From Pedococcus sp. 5OH_020 (lineage in GTDB: Bacteria; Actinomycetota; Actinomycetes; Actinomycetales; Dermatophilaceae), in assembly GCF_027812955.1 (NCBI RefSeq), contig NZ_JAPYZV010000002.1, forward strand, positions 415,469 through 479,468: a DNA stretch of 64,000 nucleotides, in the 5' to 3' direction. Position numbers and translations under genes: made by a program. Positions 1-8,843 of the stretch are shown here, in pieces. Each line of letters begins with the position of its first letter. Positions within the stretch are counted from its first letter, which is position 1. A model generated the notes under the pieces. It was not told the DNA's origin. It did not search any database and saw only the letters and a program-made list of their open reading frames with translations.

Positions 1-1
1 C

Positions 2-346
2 GACGGCAACGACTCCACGTTCTGGAGCTCGGAGGGCTACGCCAGCGCCAGCCTCGGGGGGCTCAAGAAGGGCGTCGGCGTCCGCCTGGACCTCGGGCAG
101 CCGCGCAAGGTCTCTCAGGTCACGCTGGTCCTGCCCGACCAGGCTGACGTCACCGTGTCCGTGGGCAAGGACCGCACGCGGGACGGCAGCAAGCGCATCG
201 GCTCCGCCACTGGCAAGAACGGCACGGTGACCCTCAAGGCCCCGACGGCGGTGGACGGACAGTACGTGTTCGTCTGGTTCACCAAGGTGTCGCAGGTCAG
301 CGACGGCCGGTTCCGCGCCACCCTGGCCGAAGTCAGCGTCAGCTGA
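2..346 (+). CDS. C-terminal end of a discoidin-like (F5/8 type C-like) domain protein, 5' end outside window
   Basis: Only the last 114 residues are present; the frame is open from the window edge to a TGA at 344-346. The visible part has the look of a beta-sandwich discoidin/F5-8 C-like module: a DGNDSTFWSS opening, then a GVGVRLDLG strand, a V-S-Q-V-T-L-V-L strand and a closing VFVWFTKV strand. In many actinobacteria the gene immediately before sigM encodes a MurJ (MviN)-linked pseudokinase whose extracellular tail carries such a domain, so this is probably that protein's tail. The family assignment rests on the domain pattern plus position; nothing of the kinase or membrane part can be seen. 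Confidence 0.6.
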   Translation, partial: DGNDSTFWSSEGYASASLGGLKKGVGVRLDLGQPRKVSQVTLVLPDQADVTVSVGKDRTRDGSKRIGSATGKNGTVTLKAPTAVDGQYVFVWFTKVSQVSDGRFRATLAEVSVS

Positions 347-369
347 CCGGCCCGGCGGCGGGACGACCG

Positions 370-918
370 ATGGACCAGCCCCTGCTCGCCGGACGGGATG
401 ACCGTGACCTGGTCCGGATGCACGTCGAGGGCGACCCGGACGCCTTCGGTGAGCTCTTCCGGCGTCACCGGGACCGGATGTGGGCGGTCGCCCTGCGCAC
501 GACCGGCAACCGGGAGCTGGCGGCGGACTGCGTCCAGGACGCCTTCATCTCGGCCTTCCGCCGGGCGGAGTCCTACCGCGGCGACGCCGCCGTCACGACG
601 TGGCTCCACAGGATCGTGGTGAACGCCTGCCTGGACCGGCTGCGCAGGGACAAGCCGACCCGCGAGCTGCCAGAGCTGGAGCTGGCCGACAAGCACGACG
701 CGCATGCGGCCGTCGACGTCCGCCTCGACGTACGGGAGGCCCTGGCCCGGCTCCCCGAGGGCCAGCGGCTCGCGCTGGTCCTCGTCGACATGCACGGGCT
801 CTCCGTCGCGGAGGCGGCGGCAGTCCTCGGCGTGGCCGAAGGGACGGTCAAGTCGAGGTGCAGCCGGGGTCGCGAAGCCCTGGCCGCGCTCCTTCGGGAA
901 CCTTCGGGGCAGCCGTGA
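370..918 (+). CDS. sigM: ECF RNA polymerase sigma factor, SigM-like
   Basis: A 182-residue group 4 sigma factor that redirects RNA polymerase to stress promoters. Region 2 lies at about residues 24-66 (AFGELFRRHRDRMW, then CVQDAFISAFRRAESYRG) and region 4 at about 120-172, with the helix-turn-helix core VAEAAAVLGVAEGTVKSR. ATG start 23 bases after the preceding stop. The gene for a one-span membrane protein follows 85 bases downstream, the normal sigma/anti-sigma arrangement, and trxB-trxA come next. In mycobacteria and Streptomyces the ECF factor beside trxBA near oriC is SigM or an equivalent; I use the symbol by synteny and not because of a diagnostic residue. Confidence 0.85.
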   Translation: MDQPLLAGRDDRDLVRMHVEGDPDAFGELFRRHRDRMWAVALRTTGNRELAADCVQDAFISAFRRAESYRGDAAVTTWLHRIVVNACLDRLRRDKPTRELPELELADKHDAHAAVDVRLDVREALARLPEGQRLALVLVDMHGLSVAEAAAVLGVAEGTVKSRCSRGREALAALLREPSGQP

Positions 919-1003
919 CGTCGTACCCATGTCGCCTCAGCCGTGTCCTGACCGGCCGCGGCGCGCCCTGTCCTCCGTCCCGCCCACTCTGGAGGTTGTC
1001 GTC

Positions 1004-1768
1004 GTGAGCACCCCACCGTCGCCGCGTCGCGGCATCGGCGGGTCCCCCGAGGAACCGGATCCGACCGGCATCCGGGCCCTGTTGTCGAGCCTGCCCGACC
1101 CTGGCCCGATGCCGCCCGACCTGGTGGAGCGCATCACGGCGTCCATTGCCGCAGAGCAGTCAGCACGCCAGGCACAAGGAACGGTGACCCCCCTGCGCTC
1201 CCGACGACGCTGGGGCTGGCAGCAGGTGGCAGCCGTCGCTGCGGCGGCTGCGGCGGTCGCGATCGGCCTCCCGGCAGTACTTCGTGGCACCGGCGTCGAC
1301 GTGGTGGCGGCGTTCAGCAGCGACCGGGCCGAGTCGGCCGCCGGTGGCGGCTCGGCGACGGGGCAGGCGCTCGTGCCCAGCTCAGGTGCCTCGGCGACGG
1401 CCTCGCTCGACAGCCGTGCCTCGGCGCCTCATGGACGTGTGGTGCTGCAGGACAGCGGGACGGCGTACTCCGCCGGCACGCTGGCCAGCCAGGTGCGGGA
1501 CGTGCTGACCGGGCCGCCCTCCCCGGGCCGTACGCAGACCGGAGCCTCGGCTTGGCCCGCGGAGCAGGAGCAGGGGCTGCGAAGCTGCCTGGATGCCTTG
1601 GGGGTCGCGGCCTGGATGCCGGTGTCGGCCGACCGGGCGACGTACCGGGGCCGCCGGGCTGTCGTCGCGCTCGTCCAGGGCGACACGGGGCAGTCCATCT
1701 GGGTCGTCGACCCCGGCTGCACCGCCCAACATCCTGCTGCGCTGGCGGGCCCCGTACCCCTGGGGTGA
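1004..1768 (+). CDS. Predicted membrane anti-sigma factor for the adjacent SigM-like factor
   Basis: Encodes 254 residues from a GTG preceded by GGAGG at 991-995, a good 8-base spacing that decides this start. The cytoplasmic N-terminus (1-72) contains an anti-sigma-like helix pair around [20 protein letters not shown] single membrane segment follows at about 73-95 (alanine-rich, flanked by RSRRRW and RGTG). The rest is an extracytoplasmic Ser/Ala/Gly-rich stretch and a small folded end. No zinc HxxxCxxC motif is visible, so it is not a ZAS-type redox switch. The role is inferred from its position directly after the sigma gene and its topology; it would hold SigM at the membrane until a signal releases it. 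Confidence 0.7.
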   Translation: MSTPPSPRRGIGGSPEEPDPTGIRALLSSLPDPGPMPPDLVERITASIAAEQSARQAQGTVTPLRSRRRWGWQQVAAVAAAAAAVAIGLPAVLRGTGVDVVAAFSSDRAESAAGGGSATGQALVPSSGASATASLDSRASAPHGRVVLQDSGTAYSAGTLASQVRDVLTGPPSPGRTQTGASAWPAEQEQGLRSCLDALGVAAWMPVSADRATYRGRRAVVALVQGDTGQSIWVVDPGCTAQHPAALAGPVPLG

Positions 1769-1792
1769 CGCGCCGGGTGTCGCACCACCGGC

Positions 1793-1818
1793 GGAACAAC
1801 GAGGGCCTACCATCGGTT
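1793..1818 (+). promoter_or_regulatory. SigH/SigR-type ECF promoter before trxB
   Basis: GGAACA at 1793-1798 is followed after exactly 17 bases by GTT at 1816-1818. This matches the established consensus of actinobacterial thiol-stress sigma factors SigH (mycobacteria) and SigR (Streptomyces), GGAAYA-N16/17-GTT, whose classic target is trxBA. It lies 73 bases ahead of the trxB start. The match is read directly; function is inferred. Confidence 0.6.
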
Positions 1819-1890
1819 GCAGAGATCAGGACAGATCAGCACCGTATGTTGCGGTGCACCGCCTTCCCGACCACAAGGGGCTGTAGCCGC

Positions 1891-2907
1891 GTGACCACCA
1901 CCGCACCCTCGGACCTCCGCAGTCTCATCATCATCGGCTCGGGCCCGGCCGGGTACACAGCCGCCGTCTACGCGGCTCGGGCCAACCTCTCCCCGCTGCT
2001 GTTCGAGGGAGCCGTCACCGCTGGTGGCGCCCTGATGAACACGACAGAGGTCGAGAACTTCCCCGGGTTCCGCGACGGCATCATGGGTCCGGACCTCATG
2101 GAGAACATGCGGGCCCAGGCAGAGCGGTTCGGTGCCCAGATCATCACGGACGACGTGGCGTCGGTCGACCTCGACGGCGAGACCAAGACGGTTGTCGACG
2201 CGGAGGGCAACACGTACATGGCCCGTGCCGTGATCCTCGCCATGGGTTCTTCCTACCGCGAGCTCGGCCTACCCGACGAGAAGCGGTTGTCCGGCCACGG
2301 TGTCTCCTGGTGTGCGACCTGCGACGGCTTCTTCTTCCGCGACCAGGACATCGCCGTCGTCGGCGGCGGCGACTCCGCGGTCGAGGAGGCGACCTTCCTC
2401 ACCAAGTTCGCCCGGTCCGTCACGATCGTTCACCGCCGTGACGAGCTGCGTGCCTCGAAGATCATGGCGGAGCGCGCCATGTCCAACGAGAAGATCAGGT
2501 TCGCCTGGAACTCGACCGTCGAGGCCATCCACGGCGACGCGAAGCTGACCGGCATCACCCTGCGCGACACCGTCACCGACGAGACCCGCGAGCTGCCGGT
2601 CACCGGGCTGTTCGTGGCCATCGGCCATGACCCGCGCAACGAGCTCCTCACCACCGGCGAGGGAGCGAAGGTCGCGCTGGACGACGAGGGCTATGTCCTC
2701 GTCGAGGGCCGGTCCACCCGGACGACAGTGCCCGGGGTCTTCGCCGCGGGTGACCTCGTCGACCACACGTACCGCCAGGCCATCACGGCTGCGGGATCCG
2801 GGTGCTCGGCGGCGCTCGATGCCGAGCGCTACCTGGCCGACCAGGACCACGCGGGCCTCCCGGCCGCCGACGCCGCTCTCATCGACGAGCCTGCCCTCGC
2901 TCGCTGA
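1891..2907 (+). CDS. trxB: Thioredoxin-disulfide reductase
   Basis: A 338-residue FAD flavoprotein that uses NADPH to reduce thioredoxin in the cytoplasm. The FAD-binding [10 protein letters not shown] lies at about 16-25, the redox-active CATC at residues 141-144, the NADPH-binding [10 protein letters not shown] follows shortly after, and the C-terminal FAD motif is GVFAAGDL. Length is normal for the bacterial low-molecular-weight class. I start at GTG 1891, where similarity to the family begins; an in-frame ATG at 1846 would add 15 residues with no family match. A SigH-type promoter sits upstream and trxA follows 121 bases downstream, so the pair likely forms one thiol-stress unit. Confidence 0.95.
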   Translation: MTTTAPSDLRSLIIIGSGPAGYTAAVYAARANLSPLLFEGAVTAGGALMNTTEVENFPGFRDGIMGPDLMENMRAQAERFGAQIITDDVASVDLDGETKTVVDAEGNTYMARAVILAMGSSYRELGLPDEKRLSGHGVSWCATCDGFFFRDQDIAVVGGGDSAVEEATFLTKFARSVTIVHRRDELRASKIMAERAMSNEKIRFAWNSTVEAIHGDAKLTGITLRDTVTDETRELPVTGLFVAIGHDPRNELLTTGEGAKVALDDEGYVLVEGRSTRTTVPGVFAAGDLVDHTYRQAITAAGSGCSAALDAERYLADQDHAGLPAADAALIDEPALAR

Positions 2908-3028
2908 ACTGTCACCCCCGGCTGGGACGCTTCTATCCTCGTCGTCACACGGTCCATCTGCACCAGGTACCGCCTCCAACGAACCGCCTCGAACCCATCA
3001 CCGCAGCACCACCGAAAGGAGTCCCCGA

Positions 3029-3355
3029 GTGGGAGCTATCAAGGAGACCACGGACGCGACCTTCGAGGTCGACGTCCTCAAGAACGACAAGCCGGTCCTG
3101 GTGGACTTCTGGGCGCCGTGGTGCGGCCCGTGCCGGGCGGTTGCCCCTGTTCTGGAGGAGCTGGCCGTGGCGCATGCCGACAAGATCGACATCGTCAAGC
3201 TCAACACCGACGAGAACCTTCAGGTCAGCTCCCGCTACGGCATCACGGGCATCCCGACGCTCAACGTCTATGTCGGTGGTGAGGTCGTGAAGACCCTGGT
3301 GGGCGCCATGCCCAAACCGAAGCTGGTCCGCGAGCTCGCCGACTACCTGAGCTGA
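3029..3355 (+). CDS. trxA: Thioredoxin
   Basis: A 108-residue thioredoxin. The catalytic WCGPC is at residues 31-35, in a canonical VDFWAPWCGPCR context, and the cis-proline loop GIPTLNVY follows. It reduces protein disulfides with electrons from the TrxB encoded just upstream. The start is GTG 3029, with AAAGGAG at 3015-3021 at a good distance. It is the last gene of the sigM-trxA block, and a long hairpin follows directly after the stop codon. Confidence 0.95.
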   Translation: MGAIKETTDATFEVDVLKNDKPVLVDFWAPWCGPCRAVAPVLEELAVAHADKIDIVKLNTDENLQVSSRYGITGIPTLNVYVGGEVVKTLVGAMPKPKLVRELADYLS

Positions 3356-3359
3356 GTCA

Positions 3360-3409
3360 CCACGACGGATGCCGGCCGGGCCCCCAGGGTCCGGCCGGCA
3401 TCGTCGTGG
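3360..3409 (+). terminator. Rho-independent-type terminator hairpin after trxA
   Basis: Arms at 3360-3379 and 3391-3409 are complementary over 19 base pairs with one bulged G and an 11-base loop. There is no T tract, as is common for high-GC actinobacterial terminators. It starts five bases after the trxA stop. Confidence 0.75.
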
Positions 3410-3611
3410 GGCCGGCATCGTCGTGGGGCCGGGGCTCGCGCCTCCTATCGTCGCTGGGCGCGGATGGCAGCCCGCACGGTTGGCCGATCGGCGCACGTGA
3501 CCTAGGCTCAAGCCCGCAGCGGGGCAGGTCCCACCGGGGCCTCACCCCGCTGAAGTGTATGAAAGCCCGAAATGTCCCAATCGTCCGGCCGCGAGGCCGA
3601 CAGGAGGCCGA

Positions 3612-4790
3612 GTGTCCGACAGCAAGAACGGCCTGCTCGGGCTCGGTAGCCACGGACCGGCGGTGGCCGACGTGCGCACGCGGCTTGTCGCTCTGCGGGG
3701 CAGCGGTCTACCCGAGCTCGAGCACCTGGCCGAGGACGGCGTCGACGCGCAGCAGTTCGACGCGGGTCTCGAGCGGGCGGTTCGCGCCTTCCAGCAGCAC
3801 AAGGGCCTCATCGTCGACGGTGTCGTGGGCGTGGAGACGTTCGCCGCGATCGACGGGGCGCGGTGGTCGCTCGGCGACCGGATCCTCCTCCACACCCCGG
3901 GGCACCTCCAGCGGGGCGAGGACGTCGTTGCCCTCCAGGAGCGGCTCAACACGCTCGGGTTCGGAGCGGGGAGAGTGGATGGGCGGTTCGGCGCCGCGAC
4001 CGAGCGCGCAGTGCGGGCCTTCCAGCGGGCCTACGGCCTCTCGGGGGATGGCTCGGTCGGGCCGGAGACGCTCCGAGCGTTCGACGACCTCAAGCGCTCC
4101 GTCTCAGGCGGTTCGGCCACCGTGCTGCGCGAGCGCGAGCGCGTCCGCCGCTCCGGTCACAACCTGAGCGGTCGCACGGTGGTCCTCGACCCGGGTCACG
4201 GCGCCGCGAACCCCGGTGCGACGGCTCACGGGCTGGTCGAGGCGGAGGTCGTGATGGACCTCGCCCGCCGGATCGAAGGTCGGCTGACGGCCATCGGAGT
4301 GTCGGTCGTCTACACCAGGACGGAGCACACCTCACCCAGTGAGGAGGAGCGCGCCGCACTGGCCAACGCGGCCGGCGCTGACGTGGTCCTCTCCCTGCAC
4401 TGCGACTCCCATGATGCCGCGGACGCGAGCGGGGTGGCCACCTTCTTCTTCGGGCGTGACCGGAAGACCTCCTGGTCAGCGGTGGGCGAGCATCTCGCCG
4501 ACCTTGTCCAGCGCGAGATCGTCGCACGCACAGACTTGGCAAACTGTAGGTCGCACGGTCGCTCCTGGACCCTCCTGCAGCAGACGACCATGCCGGCGGT
4601 GCGGATCGAGGCCGGCTACCTCTCCCACCCGGCCGACGCGTCCAGGCTGGCGAGCCCGGCCTTCCGCGACACCTTGGCCGAAGCGGTGCTGGTCAGCCTG
4701 CAGAGGCTGTACCTGGGGGACGACGATACCGCGACCACCGGAGTACTCCGGCTCGGTGACCTGCGGGCGTACCTCGCGGCACACGGCTGA
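3612..4790 (+). CDS. N-acetylmuramoyl-L-alanine amidase family protein, CwlM-like
   Basis: Encodes 392 residues with two N-terminal peptidoglycan-binding (PG_binding_1) repeats, at about 5-65 and 88-150, followed by an Amidase_3 domain from about 187. The likely zinc ligands are present: H196 in DPGHG, E210 and H263 in SLHCDS, with the catalytic-type glutamate E333 in RIEAGYLSH. There is no signal peptide. The syntenic mycobacterial protein CwlM is cytoplasmic and works as a phosphorylation-dependent activator of MurA and not as a lytic enzyme; the same position and lack of export signal suggest that role here, though the intact metal site leaves hydrolase activity possible. GTG start chosen from AGGAGG at 3602-3607. 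Confidence 0.85.
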   Translation: MSDSKNGLLGLGSHGPAVADVRTRLVALRGSGLPELEHLAEDGVDAQQFDAGLERAVRAFQQHKGLIVDGVVGVETFAAIDGARWSLGDRILLHTPGHLQRGEDVVALQERLNTLGFGAGRVDGRFGAATERAVRAFQRAYGLSGDGSVGPETLRAFDDLKRSVSGGSATVLRERERVRRSGHNLSGRTVVLDPGHGAANPGATAHGLVEAEVVMDLARRIEGRLTAIGVSVVYTRTEHTSPSEEERAALANAAGADVVLSLHCDSHDAADASGVATFFFGRDRKTSWSAVGEHLADLVQREIVARTDLANCRSHGRSWTLLQQTTMPAVRIEAGYLSHPADASRLASPAFRDTLAEAVLVSLQRLYLGDDDTATTGVLRLGDLRAYLAAHG

Positions 4791-4801
4791 TCCCGCCTCC
4801 A

Positions 4802-4817
4802 CCCGGCGTCAGCCGGG
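4802..4817. terminator. Short hairpin between convergent cwlM-like gene and parB
   Basis: CCCGGC at 4802-4807 and GCCGGG at 4812-4817 form a 6-bp stem around a 4-base loop that covers the parB stop codon. A bidirectional terminator is plausible because the two genes face each other with only 18 bases between them. Confidence 0.4.
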
Positions 4818-6047
4818 CTGTACCCCGAGCAGGTCCACGATCCGGTTCAGGTCCTCCACGGAGGCGAACTCGACCGTCAGCTTCCCCTTCCGCTGGCCCA
4901 GCGCGATGTTGACCCGAGTGTCGAACCGGTCCGACAGGCGAGCAGCCAGGTCGTCCAGCTGTGGGTGGCGGTTTCCGGCCCTGGGACGGCGGTGGGCCAC
5001 CTTCTCCTGGTCCCCGCCGAGCGCGACGATCTCCTCGACGCTCCGCACCGAGAGGCCCTCCGCGACGATCCGCTGCGCCAGCCGCTCCATGGCTGCACCG
5101 TCGTCGAGAGAGAGCAGCGCGCGGGCGTGACCGGCTGACAGCACACCGGCCGCCACCCGACGGGCCACCAAGGGCGGCAGCTTCAGCAGCCGGACGGTGT
5201 TGGAGATCTGCGGTCGTGACCGGCCGAGCCGGGTAGCGAGCTCGTCGTGCGTGCAACCGAAGTCCTCCAACAGCTGCTGGTACGCAGCCGCCTCCTCCAG
5301 AGCGTTGAGCTGGCTGCGGTGCAGGTTCTCCAGGAGCGCGTCGCGCAGGAGGTCGTCGTCGTCCGTCTCCTTGACGATGGCGGGAATGGTGCTCTTGCCC
5401 GCCTCCTGGGAGGCACGCCAGCGACGCTCGCCCATGATGAGCTCGTACTGCACCCCCGTCGCGGGGGCGGGGTCGCTGGCGCCCTGGCCTGCGGCGACGG
5501 GCCGGACCACGACCGGTTGAAGGACCCCGATCTCGCGGATGGAGTGCGCCAGCTCGGCGAGCTCGTCCTCGTCGAACACGGTCCTGGGCTGGCGCGGGTT
5601 CGGTCGGATGGCGTCGATGGGGATCTCCCCGTACGAGGCGCCGGGCACGGGTGCCAGCTGTACGCCGTTGCCCGCCCCGACGGGCCGGTCCGGAGCGGAG
5701 GCGCTGTCCTCCCAGGCTCCAGCAGCCGCCTCGCCAGAACTGGGATCCGCGTCGCCGGAACGGTCGCCGGTCGCCGATTCGAACCCAGCGTCGTGCGCCT
5801 GAGAGTCCGACGAGGATGGCGTGCCGGTCGGCTGAGGGTCGTGGTCCAAGCCTTGGTCCGCCCCCTCGTCCGCACCATGGTCCGCACCATGGTCCATCGT
5901 GACCTCGCGCGACCTCACGGCCACGACCCCGCCGTCCGGGCGCTGGTCGTGGAAGAACACGTCCACCGGGCGGCCAGTGGGCGAGCCGGGGGCGTTGGGG
6001 ATGAGGGCACCGAGGCCCCGGCCGAGGGCGCGACGCTTCTCGCTCAT
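4809..6047 (-). CDS. parB: Chromosome-partitioning protein ParB
   Basis: A 412-residue CTPase/DNA-binding protein that loads on parS and organises the origin for segregation. The N-terminal [10 protein letters not shown] box that contacts ParA is at 8-17. A long acidic linker (about 45-130) follows and contains GAD-type micro-repeats ([15 protein letters not shown]). The ParB/Srx domain then begins near residue 140, with the CTP-binding GERRWRA box, a helix-turn-helix ([20 protein letters not shown]) and the C-terminal dimer domain. Its start overlaps the parA stop by four bases, so the two are translationally coupled. Linker length is greater than in most relatives. Confidence 0.95.
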   Translation of the reverse strand: MSEKRRALGRGLGALIPNAPGSPTGRPVDVFFHDQRPDGGVVAVRSREVTMDHGADHGADEGADQGLDHDPQPTGTPSSSDSQAHDAGFESATGDRSGDADPSSGEAAAGAWEDSASAPDRPVGAGNGVQLAPVPGASYGEIPIDAIRPNPRQPRTVFDEDELAELAHSIREIGVLQPVVVRPVAAGQGASDPAPATGVQYELIMGERRWRASQEAGKSTIPAIVKETDDDDLLRDALLENLHRSQLNALEEAAAYQQLLEDFGCTHDELATRLGRSRPQISNTVRLLKLPPLVARRVAAGVLSAGHARALLSLDDGAAMERLAQRIVAEGLSVRSVEEIVALGGDQEKVAHRRPRAGNRHPQLDDLAARLSDRFDTRVNIALGQRKGKLTVEFASVEDLNRIVDLLGVQPG

Positions 6048-7255
6048 GTGGTGAGTCCTCTGTCGTTCTGTGCGGTCACGGTGGTGGACGGGATGGGGGC
6101 GACGCCCCGGTCAGCGAGCTCGGAGGCTGCCCCGAGATAGGACAACGCGCCGCTGGAGTTCGGGTCGTACGTCATGACGGTCTGGCCGTGGCTCGGCGCC
6201 TCTGAGATCCGCACGGACCGCGGCACGGTGTTCCGAAGTACCTGGTCGGGGAAGTGCGCCCGGACCTCCTCGGCGACCTGCGCGGACAGCCTGGTTCGGC
6301 CGTCGTACATGGTGAGCAGGATGGTGGACACGTGGAGCGCGGGATTCAGGTGGTTGCGGATCAGCTCGATGTTCTTGAGCAGCTGCGACAGCCCCTCAAG
6401 GGCGTAGTACTCGCACTGGATCGGGATGAACACCTCGTGGGCCGCCACGAACGCATTCACCGTCAGCAGGCCCAGGCTGGGGGGGCAGTCGATCAGCACG
6501 TAGTCGGGGACGGTGGTACCGGCCACCTGGGCGTCGCGCAGGTAGGCAGCCAGCGCCTTCTGGAGCCGGGTCTCGCGCGCGACCAGAGGCACGAGCTCGA
6601 TCTCGGCTCCCGCGAGGTCGATGGTGGCCGGAGCGCACCAAAGGCCCGGAATGTCCGGGCACTCCTGTATGACGTCAGCGATTGGGACGCCTTCGACCAG
6701 GACGTCATAGACGCTGGTCACGTCCGCGTGGTGCTCGATGCCAAGCGCGGTACTGGCATTGCCCTGAGGGTCGATGTCGATCACCAGCACTGTGAGGCCG
6801 GCGTGGGCCAGGGCCGCCGCGATGTTCACGGTCGTGGTGGTCTTGCCCACGCCACCCTTCTGGTTGGCGACCGTGAGGACGCGGGGCTCCGCCGGCTTGG
6901 GGAACCTGCGACCGGTGAGGGCGATCCGCTTCCGAGCGTCATCCGCTACCGCCTTCGCCAGGGGCGTGCTGTCGTCCATAGCGGGCACCACGGAGGCGAC
7001 TTCTGCCCGCTCGTCCGTTTCACGTGAAACAGCCCGCTTTACCGGCTGCGGGGCCGGTGCGAGCGCGGAGCCGTTGACCTGCGTACCGCCGTTCGTTTCA
7101 CGTGAAACAGCGGGCGAGGCCGCGTGGCTCCCTGGTGTTGGCCACCCGACTGGGGCCGTCTCCCCACCTACCACGTGCGGCCATCCGAGGCCCCGTTCCA
7201 ACTGAACCGTTCCTGCCTTCACACAGTCACCTCGTCTGCCATGGCCACCATCCAA
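6044..7255 (-). CDS. parA: Chromosome-partitioning ATPase ParA (Soj)
   Basis: A deviant Walker A ATPase ([12 protein letters not shown]) that moves ParB-parS complexes. Also seen are the DIDPQGNAS switch, the LIDCPPSLG Walker B region and a C-terminal [10 protein letters not shown] box. The frame opens at 7255 and gives 403 residues; the conserved part begins near [11 protein letters not shown], whose ATG is at 6979 and would give 311 residues. The extra N-terminal part is low complexity and contains two parS sites read as VSRET; Streptomyces ParA also carries a VSRET read-through of a parS site, so the long form is usable but the real start is uncertain. Confidence 0.9.
   Translation of the reverse strand: MDGGHGRRGDCVKAGTVQLERGLGWPHVVGGETAPVGWPTPGSHAASPAVSRETNGGTQVNGSALAPAPQPVKRAVSRETDERAEVASVVPAMDDSTPLAKAVADDARKRIALTGRRFPKPAEPRVLTVANQKGGVGKTTTTVNIAAALAHAGLTVLVIDIDPQGNASTALGIEHHADVTSVYDVLVEGVPIADVIQECPDIPGLWCAPATIDLAGAEIELVPLVARETRLQKALAAYLRDAQVAGTTVPDYVLIDCPPSLGLLTVNAFVAAHEVFIPIQCEYYALEGLSQLLKNIELIRNHLNPALHVSTILLTMYDGRTRLSAQVAEEVRAHFPDQVLRNTVPRSVRISEAPSHGQTVMTYDPNSSGALSYLGAASELADRGVAPIPSTTVTAQNDRGLTT
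7017..7030. promoter_or_regulatory. parS site 1
   Basis: A perfect 14-bp palindrome GTTTCACGTGAAAC, identical to the core of the conserved bacterial parS site bound by ParB. It lies inside the 5' part of the long parA frame. Confidence 0.95.
7095..7108. promoter_or_regulatory. parS site 2
   Basis: Second perfect GTTTCACGTGAAAC palindrome, 78 bases from site 1 and in the same reading-frame phase, so both sites encode VSRET in the long parA frame. Confidence 0.95.
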
Positions 7256-7381
7256 CCGTACGGCGAGGGGACCGTCTGACCCGGGAGGCGCGTCTGTGGA
7301 AGGCTGACGGGCGGGTGCAGTCGGCGTGCCTCGGCGGCTTTCACGGCACCCCCGACGCCTGCTCTCAGCAAGACTGCGGGT

Positions 7382-8170
7382 TCAGCGGGACCTAGCGCGG
7401 CCCGGATGCTTGCGTGATGCCTTGACGCGGGGCGCTTTGCCGGCAGTGGCGGTCCCGACCCGTAGCTGGAGCGTGACCGTGGGGGTCTCCAGGACCCCTG
7501 CTCCATACTCGACCACGGAAGAATGCACCATGCCGAGCTTGCGCAGGGTCTTCTCGTCAGCGGCGAGCTCCTCTGCCGCCCTGCTGCCCTTGAGCGCCAC
7601 GAGAGTGCCGCCCTGGCTCAGCAGTGGGAAGCTCCATCGAGCCAGCTTGTCGATGCGCGCCACTGCTCGGGCAGTGGCGTACGGCACGGAAAGGACGCCG
7701 TCGAACTCCTCGGCGCGACCGCGGTGGACCGTGCAGTTGGGGAGCTGCAAGGCGGCGATCGTCGTGGACAACCAAGTGGTCCGGCGCAGCATCGGCTCGA
7801 TGAGGTGCAGGTGCAGGTCCGGCCGCGCGATGGCCAGCGCCAAACCCGGTAGGCCGGCGCCCGACCCCACGTCAGCCACCTCCACTCCCTCGGGGAAGGC
7901 CTCGTGAACGACGGCACAGTTCAGCAGGTGGCGTTCCCAGAGGATCGGCACCTCTCGGGGTCCCACCAACCCGTGTGCGACGCCGGTGTCGGCCAGGATG
8001 TCCGCGAAGTGTTGAGCCTTGGCCAAGGCGTCTCCGAAGACAGCGCGGGCGGCAGGCTGGGGCGCTGTGGGTCGAAGAGCCGGGGACGGAGCATCACCGG
8101 ACAAGCCGACGGGCGGGGCCCCGGCCCGCTGGCCAGGTCCCCGCCCGCTGGACGCAGGACTGTCGGTCAT
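7382..8170 (-). CDS. rsmG: 16S rRNA (guanine-527-N7)-methyltransferase
   Basis: A 262-residue SAM-dependent methyltransferase (GidB family) that modifies G527 in the 530 loop of 16S rRNA; loss in other bacteria gives low-level streptomycin resistance. The SAM motif VADVGSGAGLPGLALA is clear and is preceded by the family RHLLNCAVV block. The C-terminal GGTLVALKG strand is present. The first 40 residues are Pro/Ala/Gly-rich and not conserved. It sits between parA and the KH-R3H gene, the usual position in actinobacteria; a parS site lies just before its start. Confidence 0.93.
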   Translation of the reverse strand: MTDSPASSGRGPGQRAGAPPVGLSGDAPSPALRPTAPQPAARAVFGDALAKAQHFADILADTGVAHGLVGPREVPILWERHLLNCAVVHEAFPEGVEVADVGSGAGLPGLALAIARPDLHLHLIEPMLRRTTWLSTTIAALQLPNCTVHRGRAEEFDGVLSVPYATARAVARIDKLARWSFPLLSQGGTLVALKGSRAAEELAADEKTLRKLGMVHSSVVEYGAGVLETPTVTLQLRVGTATAGKAPRVKASRKHPGRARSR

Positions 8171-8177
8171 CGACGCG

Positions 8178-8191
8178 GTTTCACGTGAAAC
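8178..8191. promoter_or_regulatory. parS site 3
   Basis: Third perfect GTTTCACGTGAAAC, in the short gap between rsmG and the KH-R3H gene, about 1.1 kb from the other two and about 4.6 kb from oriC. Confidence 0.95.
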
Positions 8192-8196
8192 AACGG

Positions 8197-8832
8197 TCAG
8201 GAGGGCAGGACCACGACGAAGCGACGCGGTTCTACGCCGTCCGACTCGGAGGTGAGCCCAGCAGCGAGGACCTCGTCGTGGATGACCTTGCGTTCGAACG
8301 CCGACATGGGCTCCAGGGAAGCCTTCTCGCCGCTCGCCTTCACCTCAGCGATGGCTCGCTGAGCGAGCTCGACCAGCGAGGAGCGTCGTTCGGCGCGGTG
8401 TCCGGCGACATCGAGCATCAGGCGGCTCCGCTCACCGGTTGCCGACTGAACGGCAAGCCTCGTCAGCTCCTGCAGAGCCTCCAGCACCTTCCCGTCCGGT
8501 CCGACCAGTCGACGGGGCACTCGGCCCTCCTCAGAGTCGACGATCGAGACAGCCGCACGGTCGCCGTCGACGTCCACGTCGATGTCGCCATCGAGGTCCG
8601 CAATGTCGAGCAGCGTCTCGAGGAAGTCTGCGGCGACCTCGCCCTCCCGCTCGAGGTCCGCCACCTTGGCGGCGCGGCGCCGGCCCGAAGAGCCCTCCTC
8701 GTCCGGCAGGGTGCTGGACTCGCCGGAACCCACCAGGGGCGCCGTCTCCTCGAAAGCCTGCCCCTCGCCCTGCGGGTCGAGTCCGTCGTCCTCCGCGATG
8801 TGGTCCACGACGGGGTGGTTCTGCTCGGTCAT
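8197..8832 (-). CDS. KH/R3H-domain RNA-binding protein (Jag/KhpB family)
   Basis: Encodes 211 residues from ATG 8832; a GTG three codons upstream (8841) is also possible, but GAGAG is better spaced for the ATG. The N-terminal 60 residues are acidic and disordered. A KH-like domain (residues about 75-145) contains the GPDGKVLEAL loop, and an R3H domain (about 150-211) has the R-x3-H-like core with MSAFERKVIHDEV. Jag/KhpB proteins bind small RNAs and cell-division or wall-synthesis transcripts. The gene begins right after the yidC stop, in the conserved rpmH-rnpA-yidD-yidC-jag order. Confidence 0.88.
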   Translation of the reverse strand: MTEQNHPVVDHIAEDDGLDPQGEGQAFEETAPLVGSGESSTLPDEEGSSGRRRAAKVADLEREGEVAADFLETLLDIADLDGDIDVDVDGDRAAVSIVDSEEGRVPRRLVGPDGKVLEALQELTRLAVQSATGERSRLMLDVAGHRAERRSSLVELAQRAIAEVKASGEKASLEPMSAFERKVIHDEVLAAGLTSESDGVEPRRFVVVLPS

Positions 8833-8843
8833 CGTCGTCACTC

